Source: Parapedobacter pyrenivorans (GTDB lineage Bacteria > Bacteroidota > Bacteroidia > Sphingobacteriales > Sphingobacteriaceae). Taken from it: a stretch of 64,000 nt of DNA. Of this stretch, positions 36,452 through 45,242 are shown piece by piece. The notes under the pieces are model-generated. The model ran no database searches. It was not told the origin of the DNA and worked only from the letters and a program-made list of their open reading frames with translations. A program made the position numbers and the translations under genes. Within the stretch, counting starts at the first letter, position 1, and every line of letters begins with the position of its first letter. Location of the stretch: positions 434,001-498,000 of the forward strand of contig NZ_BMER01000004.1 in assembly GCF_014636865.1 (NCBI RefSeq), in the 5' to 3' direction.

Positions 36452-39400
36452 TTACAACCGCTTAATCCGTATATTCCGGAAATGTACCTCCGATCCATGG
36501 CCCAGGAAAGCGATGTGCCCTGATTTACGTTTCAATCCGGGGTGTTCTTTATGGTCAAGTGTACCATTTTTCGAAGCCGCAGCCAAATCACCATCTACGA
36601 TCACCGTGCCATTCAGTGTTACCCTGATTTTGTTGCCCTGTACACGTATCTCCTGTTCATTCCATTCGCCAACTGGCTTCAAGTATCCACGCTTCGCTGG
36701 AATAATGCCATAGACGGAACCATGGTATTGGTATTCGGCTAAATCCTTATACATATCCGCGCCATCATCCAACACCTGTATTTCCATACCCGCATAAGCG
36801 GCATCACCATCCATTGGACTACGGATGCCGATCCCGTTATTCGCACCTGGGGTCAGCCTGAATTCGAATCGGTACACGAAATCGGCGAACTCTTCCTTGG
36901 TATAGAGGTTTCCGCCCGATCCTTCTGTCGGATAGATGGCTAATGTACCTTCATCACTCACGTGATATGCAGTTGTGTTACCAGTCCATGCCTCCAAATC
37001 AGTACCGTCAAATAATACCTTATAACCATCTTGCTTTTCTGCGTCACTAAGGCTGGAAATTTCCTTTCGGGGCAACTCACGGATGTAAATGTCCCGGTAG
37101 GAAACAAGGGTCCCATGGGCCTGTAATTCAATTTGTTCCTTAGGAAATATGGGTAGGCTTCTGTCCCAAAAGTTTTCGAGTACGACTTGATCGGTTACCA
37201 GTTCTCCATTGAGGTAAACAGTTACGCGATCATCAATCATGATGATACGGAACGTATTCCATTCTCCCAACGCATTGTCGGCTACTTTAAGTGGTTTACT
37301 CTCATGCTTTTGATTGTTGTATAGTCCGCCTGAACCCACTTGTGCGCCGACGTTCACACGTGAAGTATCCCAAATTTGCACCTGTGGGGTGCCCCGAAGG
37401 TAAATCCCCGCATCGCCTTCTTTCCCCTCTTTGGCCAGTTTCCAGTCGACCAACATTTCGAAATCACCGTATTGCTTCAACGTTGCAATATTATCGCCAT
37501 GCCCGTTGAAAAGCAATTCGCCATGCTGTACAGACCATCCACCACGCATGACTTCATCTGCTTTGACTTGTGCTTCGGCCAATGTTTTGGCATCCATATT
37601 AGCTCGCTTAATGGGGTCGGCGACCAAACCTTTCCATCCCTCCAAGTCTTTTCCGTTGAATAACGAAACAAATCCAGGTCCTTTTGGTAATTCATTAACA
37701 TGCTTCTGGATCGCTTCGCGCAGGTAACTACTTTCGCTGCCCGAAAGCAGTTCAATCACCCGATTTAACAGGCGGACTACATCAGCACCGTAAAAGCTCT
37801 TTTCTTCCAATGCGATGTTCATGACCGTATTTGCGGCTGTCGCACTTAACTGCTTATCATCGAGGAATTTCCCTGCAAATAGCAATGCGTTGTAGGTTTT
37901 ATTGGCTTCCAACGCCCTCAAAATCAGCTTGCGCTGATCTGCGGTTTGCGCGATTTCAAATAGATCACGCAGATGCAAGACTTTTTGCGCAGCCGGTAAA
38001 TCGGCGATGCCGATAACCCGCACGAGTCCTTTGACAATTGCGTCCAATTGGGCTGCATCCGTCACTTTCTTACGGCTTAATGCAATCAATTCGGGCAATG
38101 CTCCAGCATCAATCCAATTTGCTAATGCAGAGGTAGCTGCCCCACGCAATGCAGGGTCCTGCTGATTCGTGAAATCAGACACCACGGTTAAAGCGGTCTG
38201 GCCACCGACCCCCGACAGAATGGGAAAGAAGTTGAGCTGTTGGACGCTGCTCGCAACCTTCAGCCGAGAAATGATAAGTTTTAATTGCGCCTCCTTATTA
38301 TCACTGCGGTTTACCGCGACAACTGCGGCTTTCTGAACCGATGCTGTAAACGCTCCGTTGTCAGTAGCAGACAATAAAGCGAGTAGGTTGTCCAAATCAT
38401 CCGGACGGACCATTTGAGGTAGTGCAGCATAGGCAGCCGCCTTTATCTCTTCTGAGGCATCACTGCGAATAATATCAAGGATCGCAGGCACATGCTCACC
38501 AGCCCCCCGTTGTGCCAGCACATCCATCAATAACACCTGGACATTTCCGTCGTTCTCCGCAGACAGCGCATCGGCCACCAATTGCGGAAGTTGTTTGTTT
38601 TTGGAGATAAGCAGTACTTGCTTAATAGCCGCCCTTGTTTTTGGTTCGCTTTCCGGAAGCAACGCCAACAATTCCTCCACGGCTGCCTCTCCGGTTAATT
38701 TGTGCAAAGCCTCGACGGCGGCTCCACGGACGTAGAGCGAATTGGAATGCAACGCTTCCCTAACTACGGGGAGTGTCGAACGCAGCTGGTTTTCACCCGC
38801 ATACCGGAGGATATCTGCTTGGATCTGCTCATCCGCCTTAGCGAGATTCCGCACCAGTCGTGAAGTCGAGTGATCATCCAAATAAGGGACCAGCAGTTGT
38901 AACGCCGCGTTTCGGTATGTCGCGTCGTCGTCTTTGGATGCTTTCAATAGTTCCTTTACTTGCTTGGCTCCGTTTATTTCCGTAAGCAGTCCCAAAGCGG
39001 CAATACGGGTGTGTACCTGCTGAGCCTGTTTAGTCTGCTTAAACAAGCTTGTTGCTATTTTACGTGCGGTAGCGACATCATCCCGCGCAACCAAGCGATG
39101 GGCATAGTTTACGTAAGCAGTGGTTGCACCGGTCGGCTCGTAGATATAGCCAGCTGCTTTGGCAGCATCCGACAACACCAATTTTGAGGACGCTCCTCCA
39201 ATGCGCGAAAGTGCGTACAATGCGGCCTTGCGCAATCCGATATCGGTAGTGGCCGATTTCGCTAAAATAGATTGCTCTGCCGGTGCGTAAGCCATGAATC
39301 CAAGTGCATTAATAACATGGATCGCCACATTGTCCGCGGCATCGGGCAATGCTCCCATCAGGGTCTTACCAGCTTCGTCCGTACCGATACGTGCTAACGC

Positions 39401-39862
39401 ACGAGCGGCCTTTTCACTTAAATACTGGTCCGTTAGGTACATACCCAGCGGAGCCACGGCCAAATCATTTCCTGCATTTTGTAGAAGTTGAATGATAAAG
39501 CCTTTGGAGTCTTTGTCTGTAAGTACCGCAAGGGCATCTGCAGCTCCTTTAATGAACGTTTCACGTTGGCTGGTTTTTCCAGGAAGCAACACGTGGTAGC
39601 TGTAACTGTTTGAAGCATATTCGATACCCGCGTCGCTGCCTTCGCCTGGGGGCGTAAGTTTCCCAAGCAGGGTGGCTATATCTGATGCGGAAAAGCGCTC
39701 AAGTTGACCCATCGCATCCTGAAGCCGCTGTGGAGTTTCCGAGGGCTGTAAAGCAAGTAAATCGGCTATTTTGGTTGTCGCCGTCCGTGTATCGCTTTGC
39801 TGGGCAAATACGGGTAATTGCAATATGAAAAGCGCTAGAAGCGCAGGCATTATTTTTTTCAT
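36452..39862 (-). CDS. Secreted HEAT-repeat protein with two C-terminal DUF1080 domains
   Basis: 1136 residues from ATG 39862, where the signal peptide MKKIMPALLALFILQLPVFA begins. The longer frame to 39925 would run into the oxidoreductase gene. Residues 30-720 are helical HEAT-like repeats (for example DDVATARKIATSLF, NSLYVRGAAVEALHKL). Two concanavalin-like DUF1080 domains follow at about 725-930 (SLFNGKDLEGWKGL) and 940-1136 (VLFDGTDLEAWTGN). DUF1080 proteins are known to act on 3-keto-glycosides. It is periplasmic or secreted. The Tat-exported Gfo/Idh gene lies 28 bp upstream in the same direction, so the pair should work together on a sugar or glycoside. Confidence 0.88.
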   Translation of the reverse strand: MKKIMPALLALFILQLPVFAQQSDTRTATTKIADLLALQPSETPQRLQDAMGQLERFSASDIATLLGKLTPPGEGSDAGIEYASNSYSYHVLLPGKTSQRETFIKGAADALAVLTDKDSKGFIIQLLQNAGNDLAVAPLGMYLTDQYLSEKAARALARIGTDEAGKTLMGALPDAADNVAIHVINALGFMAYAPAEQSILAKSATTDIGLRKAALYALSRIGGASSKLVLSDAAKAAGYIYEPTGATTAYVNYAHRLVARDDVATARKIATSLFKQTKQAQQVHTRIAALGLLTEINGAKQVKELLKASKDDDATYRNAALQLLVPYLDDHSTSRLVRNLAKADEQIQADILRYAGENQLRSTLPVVREALHSNSLYVRGAAVEALHKLTGEAAVEELLALLPESEPKTRAAIKQVLLISKNKQLPQLVADALSAENDGNVQVLLMDVLAQRGAGEHVPAILDIIRSDASEEIKAAAYAALPQMVRPDDLDNLLALLSATDNGAFTASVQKAAVVAVNRSDNKEAQLKLIISRLKVASSVQQLNFFPILSGVGGQTALTVVSDFTNQQDPALRGAATSALANWIDAGALPELIALSRKKVTDAAQLDAIVKGLVRVIGIADLPAAQKVLHLRDLFEIAQTADQRKLILRALEANKTYNALLFAGKFLDDKQLSATAANTVMNIALEEKSFYGADVVRLLNRVIELLSGSESSYLREAIQKHVNELPKGPGFVSLFNGKDLEGWKGLVADPIKRANMDAKTLAEAQVKADEVMRGGWSVQHGELLFNGHGDNIATLKQYGDFEMLVDWKLAKEGKEGDAGIYLRGTPQVQIWDTSRVNVGAQVGSGGLYNNQKHESKPLKVADNALGEWNTFRIIMIDDRVTVYLNGELVTDQVVLENFWDRSLPIFPKEQIELQAHGTLVSYRDIYIRELPRKEISSLSDAEKQDGYKVLFDGTDLEAWTGNTTAYHVSDEGTLAIYPTEGSGGNLYTKEEFADFVYRFEFRLTPGANNGIGIRSPMDGDAAYAGMEIQVLDDGADMYKDLAEYQYHGSVYGIIPAKRGYLKPVGEWNEQEIRVQGNKIRVTLNGTVIVDGDLAAASKNGTLDHKEHPGLKRKSGHIAFLGHGSEVHFRNIRIKRL

Positions 39863-39890
39863 TCGGTTTATAGCATTTATATGAGCAATC

Positions 39891-41162
39891 TTAAATCGAC
39901 CACGGACCGCGCATGGGCTGGTCAATCAACCTATTGGCAGCGTCGTCATCAATGAATACCTGATTTTGAGGGTCAAACTTAAGCGACCTGCCTAAACGCA
40001 AGGCCATCAGTCCCATATTCACAATGGTACAAGAGCGGTATCCATTTTCCTCATTGAGTGCGAATTTCCTACGGGTCTTCACTGCCTCCACAAAATCGGT
40101 CATTTGAGGTTCGGGGTCGGGGAAGGCAGCTAGTTTACGTTCCATATCCGGAATGTCTGATTCAAACCCCTTGAAAAGTTTTCCGTTCGGACCTTCAATG
40201 TAAGGCATGCCTACATCTTTACCTTCGCCATCCAGGATGATCTGGCAGCCATCCGAGTACGTAAACGTAATCCGACGCCAAGTACCCACCGCATCACTGT
40301 GCTGTTGGGGAGCATCGATCTCCACAGAAATGGGGCTTTCGTTATCCTTATTCAGGAAATATTGGACAGGGTCGATATAATGTTGCCCCATGTCGCCTAA
40401 ACCGCCTCCGTCATAATCCCAGTACCCTCTGAACGTGGTATGTACACGATGCGTACTATAAGGCTTATATGGAGCTGGGCCTAGCCACATATTGTAATCC
40501 AATTCACTTGGCACCTGCTCCACAGGTAAGTTCTCTTGCCCCACCCAGTAAAACTTCCAGTCGAATCCGGTGTGTTTGCTGATTGTTACTTTAAGCGGCC
40601 AGCCCAACATGCCGGAATTCACCAGCTTCTTAATGCGCTTTACCGGAACGTTCATCCCGTAAAAATTGTCCTCAAAACGGAACCACGTGTTCAAGCGGAA
40701 AATATTGCCATGTTGTTTTACGGCTTCAACCACGCGCTTCCCCTCGCCTATCGTACGCGTCATCGGCTTTTCGCACCAGATGTCTTTTCCCATCCGAGCG
40801 GCTTCCGCTGCCATAATACCATGCCAGTGCGGCGGGGTAGCAATATGGACAATGTCTACCTCCGGCAACTGAATCAGGTCGCGGAAGTCCGCGAATTGCT
40901 TGACGCCTTGATCACCAAGCTGTTTCATGGCCAGTGCCAAATGGCGGGTATCCACATCACAGATGGCAACGGTTTTTGTACCTGCATAACCAAAATGGCC
41001 ACGCCCCATACCTCCCACCCCAATCACTCCCTTAGTGAGGTGGTCACTGGGTGCCAAAAATCCTTGGCCGCCCAATACAAAACGGGGAACGATGCTAAAT
41101 GCCGCCGCCCCCATCAAAGATTTCTTGATAAATTCCCGACGGGACTTGTTGTTTTCCTTCAT
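39891..41162 (-). CDS. Tat-exported Gfo/Idh/MocA oxidoreductase
   Basis: 423 residues from ATG 41162; an ATG six codons earlier only lengthens the N-terminus. SRREFIKKSLMGAAAFS is a Tat signal, so the enzyme is exported folded, with its nicotinamide cofactor. GVIGVGGMGRGHFGYAG is the nucleotide-binding motif, and WCEKPMTRT carries the EKP triad of the family. The C-terminal part (DMGQHYIDPVQYF) gives the substrate-side helix. Members interconvert sugar hydroxyls and ketones. With the DUF1080 protein behind it, a role in 3-keto sugar handling is likely. The divergent ROK repressor may control it. Confidence 0.9.
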   Translation of the reverse strand: MKENNKSRREFIKKSLMGAAAFSIVPRFVLGGQGFLAPSDHLTKGVIGVGGMGRGHFGYAGTKTVAICDVDTRHLALAMKQLGDQGVKQFADFRDLIQLPEVDIVHIATPPHWHGIMAAEAARMGKDIWCEKPMTRTIGEGKRVVEAVKQHGNIFRLNTWFRFEDNFYGMNVPVKRIKKLVNSGMLGWPLKVTISKHTGFDWKFYWVGQENLPVEQVPSELDYNMWLGPAPYKPYSTHRVHTTFRGYWDYDGGGLGDMGQHYIDPVQYFLNKDNESPISVEIDAPQQHSDAVGTWRRITFTYSDGCQIILDGEGKDVGMPYIEGPNGKLFKGFESDIPDMERKLAAFPDPEPQMTDFVEAVKTRRKFALNEENGYRSCTIVNMGLMALRLGRSLKFDPQNQVFIDDDAANRLIDQPMRGPWSI

Positions 41163-41196
41163 GACTGTTTTGATTTCCAAATCGGTTTTGTATCGA

Positions 41197-41226
41197 CAAA
41201 ATTATTATTTCCCACAATAAACCAAA
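41197..41226 (-). promoter_or_regulatory. Promoter of the Gfo/Idh gene
   Basis: On the minus strand, TTTG (41226-41223) and TAATTTTG (41204-41197) are 18 bp apart and fit the Bacteroidota TTTG / TAnnTTTG consensus. The ATG at 41162 is 34 bp downstream. A palindrome lies 33 bp further upstream. Confidence 0.55.
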
Positions 41227-41258
41227 AACTTTTCATATTTTTTTTCAAAAGAAATGCA

Positions 41259-41272
41259 ATATTTGCAAATAT
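41259..41272. promoter_or_regulatory. Perfect 14-bp palindrome, candidate ROK operator
   Basis: ATATTTGCAAATAT reads the same on both strands. It lies between the divergent Gfo/Idh and ROK genes, 97 bp from one ATG and 61 bp from the other. Repressors of the ROK family bind AT-rich dyads in this kind of setting. Confidence 0.5.
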
Positions 41273-41332
41273 GTAGCAAAACTAACATCGAATTATCCAG
41301 TTAATATATTTTGGTCCCGCAAATTACATGAT

Positions 41333-42583
41333 ATGCCGCCGTTGTTTTTAAGTAAGAATCGCTTGCAAAACAAGATTGAAAAGAAAAACCACCGTTTCAG
41401 ATTGAAACTGATGAAAGCCCTGATTGCCGATAGCGGGATGACCAACGCCGCTATCTGCAAACATCTTAAAATCAGCGCGCCAAAATCACTGGAATTGATT
41501 AACAACCTGGCGCAAGCCGGTATATTGGAGCAAAATGAAAAAGGAAGCTCCATTGGCGGCAGAAAACCCGTATTGAATAAGCTGAAAAGCCGTACTTTTT
41601 TTACCGTATGTGTAGAGGTTGAGTTGTTCAGGGTGAAAATGACCCTTGTCGACAACACCAATGCATTTATCCATTCGGCTTCCGAGGCTTTCTTATTGAC
41701 CAAGGATTGGTCATCTGTCGACCAACTAAATCAGCTCCTTGTTGACTTCGGAAAGACATCCGGTATTGCGTGGACTTCCGTGCTGGCAATAGGCATCAGT
41801 ATGCCGGGGCTTATAAACCACCGAGACGGACGCAACTATACCTACATGACGAACGACGACGGAAAAGAGTCTTTGCAGGATTACCTTTCCAAGCAATTCG
41901 ACAAGCCTGTATTCATTATCAATGATGTGAAGAGCGCAGCAGTAGCGGAGTTGAGGTTCGGTTTGGCGAAAGGGCGTAAAGACGTGTTAGTCATATTGAT
42001 GGATTGGGGTATTGGTTTGGGTGTCATCATGGATGGTCAGCTACGGAATGGAGCAACTGGCTTTTCCGGGGAAATGGGCCACATTCCCTTCGCCGAAGAT
42101 GGAGCGCTGTGCTATTGCGGAAAAAAGGGCTGTCTTGAAACCGTTGCTTCAGGTGTCGCGTTGGCCAAAATGGCAAAAGAGGGAATCCAATCCGGCCAGG
42201 ATTCCCTGCTTAATAGCCTGTCCGAACTGGAAATTGAAAATATTGAACCTAAGGTGGTCATTGATGCGGCAAACAACGGCGATCAATATGCGATTAGCAT
42301 TCTCTCCCATACGGGTGAAAAACTTGGGAAAGGTATTGCGACACTCATCCAACTTTTCAATCCGGAATTGATTATCTTAGGCGGAAAAATTGCCGAGGCA
42401 AACCAGTACATTACCGTTCCAATTCAGCAAGCCATCAATACCTACTGCATGACGCAGTTAAGAGACATCGTAAAGGTCGAACTTTCGCAATTGGGAGCCG
42501 ATGCCGGGGCAAAAGGTATCGCACATATTACTTTCGAGCGTTATTTTGATCGCCTCCTGTCCAGTATCGAACTTGATGATTAG
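41333..42583 (+). CDS. ROK-family transcriptional regulator
   Basis: 416 residues. The first 85 residues form a winged helix (MTNAAICKHLKISAPKSLELI). The ROK kinase-like fold follows: ISMPGLINHRDG, INDVKSAAVAELRFG, and the zinc site with His250 and Cys260, Cys262 and Cys267 (CYCGKKGC). Such proteins repress sugar operons and release DNA when they bind a sugar or sugar phosphate. It diverges from the Gfo/Idh-DUF1080 pair and has a perfect palindrome in between. The PPTase gene follows two bases after its stop, so they form an operon. Confidence 0.88.
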   Translation: MPPLFLSKNRLQNKIEKKNHRFRLKLMKALIADSGMTNAAICKHLKISAPKSLELINNLAQAGILEQNEKGSSIGGRKPVLNKLKSRTFFTVCVEVELFRVKMTLVDNTNAFIHSASEAFLLTKDWSSVDQLNQLLVDFGKTSGIAWTSVLAIGISMPGLINHRDGRNYTYMTNDDGKESLQDYLSKQFDKPVFIINDVKSAAVAELRFGLAKGRKDVLVILMDWGIGLGVIMDGQLRNGATGFSGEMGHIPFAEDGALCYCGKKGCLETVASGVALAKMAKEGIQSGQDSLLNSLSELEIENIEPKVVIDAANNGDQYAISILSHTGEKLGKGIATLIQLFNPELIILGGKIAEANQYITVPIQQAINTYCMTQLRDIVKVELSQLGADAGAKGIAHITFERYFDRLLSSIELDD

Positions 42584-42585
42584 CT

Positions 42586-43347
42586 ATGAATGACACGGTT
42601 ATCACTTCTGCATGGCTTAATCCTATCCGCTGGACTGACGGTTGGGGTGTTTTGCAAGGCACCGATAAAATCAGTCACCCAAGCATATGGGCAATCGACC
42701 CCGCTGCAACGCATTTAGTATTAGCGGATCGGTATGAAAATATACTAACGTCAGAAGAGATAGCTCGGGGCAATAGGCTCCATCAAGCCGCTCACGTCAT
42801 CCGATACAAGACGGCGCATACCGTCCTCCGTTTGTTATTGTCGTCCGCTACCTCTTCAGATCCGACGGCCATCTGTCTTACGAAAGGACACCATCATAAA
42901 CCACGATTACAGGGGCATTCAGATAACCCGATCGAATTCAATCTCTCTTATAGTGAAAACAAGGCCGTGATTGGCATGGCCAGTGGTTACCAGATGGGAA
43001 TCGATGTCGAGTGGTTACATCGACCGCTGGACATCAAAGACATGTTACATGTGTGTTTCTCCGATAGGGAGATCGCTTTCATAACGTCGCAAAACGAAGG
43101 TATGCACCATCGTTTTTTCACGTTGTGGACACGCAAGGAAGCTGTTCTCAAATTGACCGGAGAAGGCATTGGCGAACACCTCCCGCTTTTTGAAGTGTTG
43201 GATGGGGTATCTATTGCGGGAAAAGATATCATTGGTGGGCAACCGCCCAATGCCATTTACCTGTATTCGTTTCCCTTAGGACATGATTTCCTGGGGTGTT
43301 TTGCTTCCTCGACACCCGTCGATGAGCTTTTTTTCTATCAGCTATAG
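42586..43347 (+). CDS. Sfp-type 4'-phosphopantetheinyl transferase
   Basis: 253 residues, the normal length of Sfp-type enzymes. The two signature blocks are GIDVEWL, with the Mg-binding Asp and Glu, and FTLWTRKEAVLKLTGEG (WxxKEAxxK type). It attaches the phosphopantetheine arm of coenzyme A to carrier domains, for example Ser1430 and Ser2504 of the NRPS at the left edge. ATG 42586 lies 2 bp after the ROK stop. It may instead serve a carrier protein outside the window, but the broad specificity of the family makes the NRPS a likely client. Confidence 0.9.
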   Translation: MNDTVITSAWLNPIRWTDGWGVLQGTDKISHPSIWAIDPAATHLVLADRYENILTSEEIARGNRLHQAAHVIRYKTAHTVLRLLLSSATSSDPTAICLTKGHHHKPRLQGHSDNPIEFNLSYSENKAVIGMASGYQMGIDVEWLHRPLDIKDMLHVCFSDREIAFITSQNEGMHHRFFTLWTRKEAVLKLTGEGIGEHLPLFEVLDGVSIAGKDIIGGQPPNAIYLYSFPLGHDFLGCFASSTPVDELFFYQL

Positions 43348-43357
43348 CGTTACTTAC

Positions 43358-44536
43358 CTATTGTTTGCGATTCGAGCGCTCCCACACAGCGCTTTGCCCA
43401 CCTCGGAAATACCTCACGATCCCCGCCAATACGGCATAATTCATCACACAGAAATAGTAAGGGATAAATGCTACCTTCAGCTTTAATGCACGCCGTTCAA
43501 GTAAATAACCAATAATTGCCAGTGCATAAAACAGCACCTGACCATAGAAAAATAACGTATAGATATACCCCGAGTCACGGAAATACAAGTTGGCGTTAAT
43601 GATAAACAGTGCGACCAATAATATTGGGGTAATCGTCCATCGCAATACCCGGTGACTGATGTATTGAAATGTCAACACCGGGTTCAAAAAAGGATTCAGC
43701 ACCCGTCTTAAACGCGAAATGGATTGAATACCCCCTGCGGCTATCCTGATTTTCCGCTTTAATTCCTCTTTGACGTTTTCGGAAGCCATCTCAGTAGCAT
43801 AGGCGCCGGGTTCATAAACAACCCGATACCCTTTTTCGGCTATCCGCATGGAGATCATAAAATCATCCAATACGGTATCGGACGGGACCGCTTCATATAA
43901 ATCGCGCCGGATGCTAAACAATTCGCCAGCACTCCCAACCACCGAGTACAATTCAGAATCCCACCGCTTCAATGTTGATTCATATTTCCAGTAAAAACCT
44001 TCTCCCGCTGCGCTCGCATCCGCTTCACTCCCTGAATACACCCGCTTTTCACCAGCGACGGCACCAACCTGTGGATCAGCATAATGTTTACATAATTCCA
44101 TTAAGGCATCACTATTGAGCAAGGTGTTGGCATCCGTAAAAACCACAATATCGGTTTCCACTTCATTCATCACACGATGGATAGCCGCAATCTTGCCCCG
44201 GCGTTCCGGCGTGTGCAAGAGCACGACTTCCGTATATTTCCTGACGAGCTCGGGTGTTTCGTCGGTTGAACCGTCAGTAACAACGATATAACGAAGCTTT
44301 CCTTCGGGGTATCGCAAGGCAAGCGTGTTCACCAATTTATGCTCAATGATTGTCGCCTCATTGTAAGCTGCGACGACCACCGTACAGGAAGGCAGTAGAT
44401 GAATAGGCTCCCAATCCCGTCTAGCTTTCCTTCCGACCGCCCTTTTGCTAATTACTAAACAATACAATACGATACCGTAACCGACATAGGTATAGCAAAT
44501 GACAAATAGGCTAATCCAGAAAAAAAACTCCATCAT
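43358..44536 (-). CDS. Membrane-bound family 2 glycosyltransferase
   Basis: 392 residues. One N-terminal helix is followed by the GT2 domain, with CTVVVAAYNEATIIEHKL, VTDGSTDET, VFTDANTLLN, then DDFMISMRIAEKGY and KRKIRIAAGGIQSISR, and at least three C-terminal helices (about 300-375). This is the layout of cellulose-synthase-like and poly-GlcNAc synthase-like enzymes, without a QxxRW motif seen. It lies apart from the polysaccharide operon and converges with the PPTase gene, 10 bp away. The substrate is unknown. Confidence 0.87.
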   Translation of the reverse strand: MMEFFFWISLFVICYTYVGYGIVLYCLVISKRAVGRKARRDWEPIHLLPSCTVVVAAYNEATIIEHKLVNTLALRYPEGKLRYIVVTDGSTDETPELVRKYTEVVLLHTPERRGKIAAIHRVMNEVETDIVVFTDANTLLNSDALMELCKHYADPQVGAVAGEKRVYSGSEADASAAGEGFYWKYESTLKRWDSELYSVVGSAGELFSIRRDLYEAVPSDTVLDDFMISMRIAEKGYRVVYEPGAYATEMASENVKEELKRKIRIAAGGIQSISRLRRVLNPFLNPVLTFQYISHRVLRWTITPILLVALFIINANLYFRDSGYIYTLFFYGQVLFYALAIIGYLLERRALKLKVAFIPYYFCVMNYAVLAGIVRYFRGGQSAVWERSNRKQ

Positions 44537-44542
44537 CTATCT

Positions 44543-44579
44543 CAAAAAACTGGACGAATGTAGGAAATTATCATCCAGT
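44543..44579 (-). terminator. Rho-independent terminator of the Nudix gene
   Basis: On the minus strand AACTGGA and TCCAGTT form a 7-bp stem around a 19-nt loop, followed directly by a run of T. It starts 35 bp after the Nudix stop and just before the glycosyltransferase start. Confidence 0.5.
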
Positions 44580-44613
44580 TCCTATCCAAAGCGCACCGAT
44601 GTGCACGTCAAAA

Positions 44614-45066
44614 TTATAAACCGTGGCTATTTTCTGACATAAATACCCGCCAAGCAACCCTATCCATCTCAAAGGTCAGATCGTTTTCGTTCAACTCTTC
44701 CATGGGAACCCAACGAAATACCTGATCTGGCTCCTTTCCATATTCGAAATCGAAAGCTATTTTACTGAACCTGCAACTCAGCGGGTCTTTGCTCTTCACT
44801 AAGTAATAGACGCCAATAACCTGGCTTTCGTTGAATGCAGACTGAAAGAAAACGTCTGTTGTATGGATATGGCGTATGATTTCGATATCCGCCTCGCATT
44901 CTTCTTCAAACTCGCGTACGAGCCCTGCCAACAGTCCCTCACCATATTCGAGTCCGCCGCCGGGGAACTTGGTGAACGCCATGCCATATTCCCGCTCGTC
45001 ACTGATCAATACTTCTTGTGTATCATTGATGAGGATGCCGTAAACGCGTATGTTAAAATTACCCAT
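44614..45066 (-). CDS. Nudix hydrolase
   Basis: 150 residues. The Nudix box is present as GGLEYGEGLLAGLVREFEEE, with the metal-binding REFEEE core. It hydrolyses a nucleoside diphosphate linked to another group; which one cannot be told. It is monocistronic, divergent from the desaturase gene and followed by its own terminator. Confidence 0.87.
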   Translation of the reverse strand: MGNFNIRVYGILINDTQEVLISDEREYGMAFTKFPGGGLEYGEGLLAGLVREFEEECEADIEIIRHIHTTDVFFQSAFNESQVIGVYYLVKSKDPLSCRFSKIAFDFEYGKEPDQVFRWVPMEELNENDLTFEMDRVAWRVFMSENSHGL

Positions 45067-45158
45067 TGATCATATGCTTTTATTCGCTTCCTGTATGAAA
45101 CAACTTCCCCGGTTTATCCGTTTATCCAATAAATAGTGCGCTGCCCAAAAGTACGCTT

Positions 45159-45182
45159 AAAATATGATTCTTGTCATATTTT
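45159..45182. promoter_or_regulatory. Perfect inverted repeat upstream of the desaturase gene
   Basis: AAAATATGA (45159-45167) and TCATATTTT (45174-45182) are perfect 9-bp arms with a 6-nt spacer. The centre is 72 bp upstream of the desaturase ATG and 105 bp upstream of the Nudix ATG. The size and symmetry fit a dimeric repressor or activator site. Confidence 0.5.
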
Positions 45183-45226
45183 GAATATAATCTAGTAGCT
45201 GAAAAAAGATTATCAACGCATTTGAC

Positions 45227-45234
45227 TACCTTTG
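45227..45234 (+). promoter_or_regulatory. Candidate -7 box of the desaturase gene
   Basis: TACCTTTG matches TAnnTTTG exactly. It ends 8 bp before the ATG at 45243, which would give a very short or absent 5' leader. No clear -33 TTG was found at the usual distance. Confidence 0.35.
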
Positions 45235-45242
45235 CAAGAACT

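Noticed and set aside
40536-41276. A 246-residue plus-strand frame antisense to the Gfo/Idh gene
   Set aside because: The minus strand carries clear Gfo/Idh motifs; the plus-strand product has no domain and is an antisense shadow.
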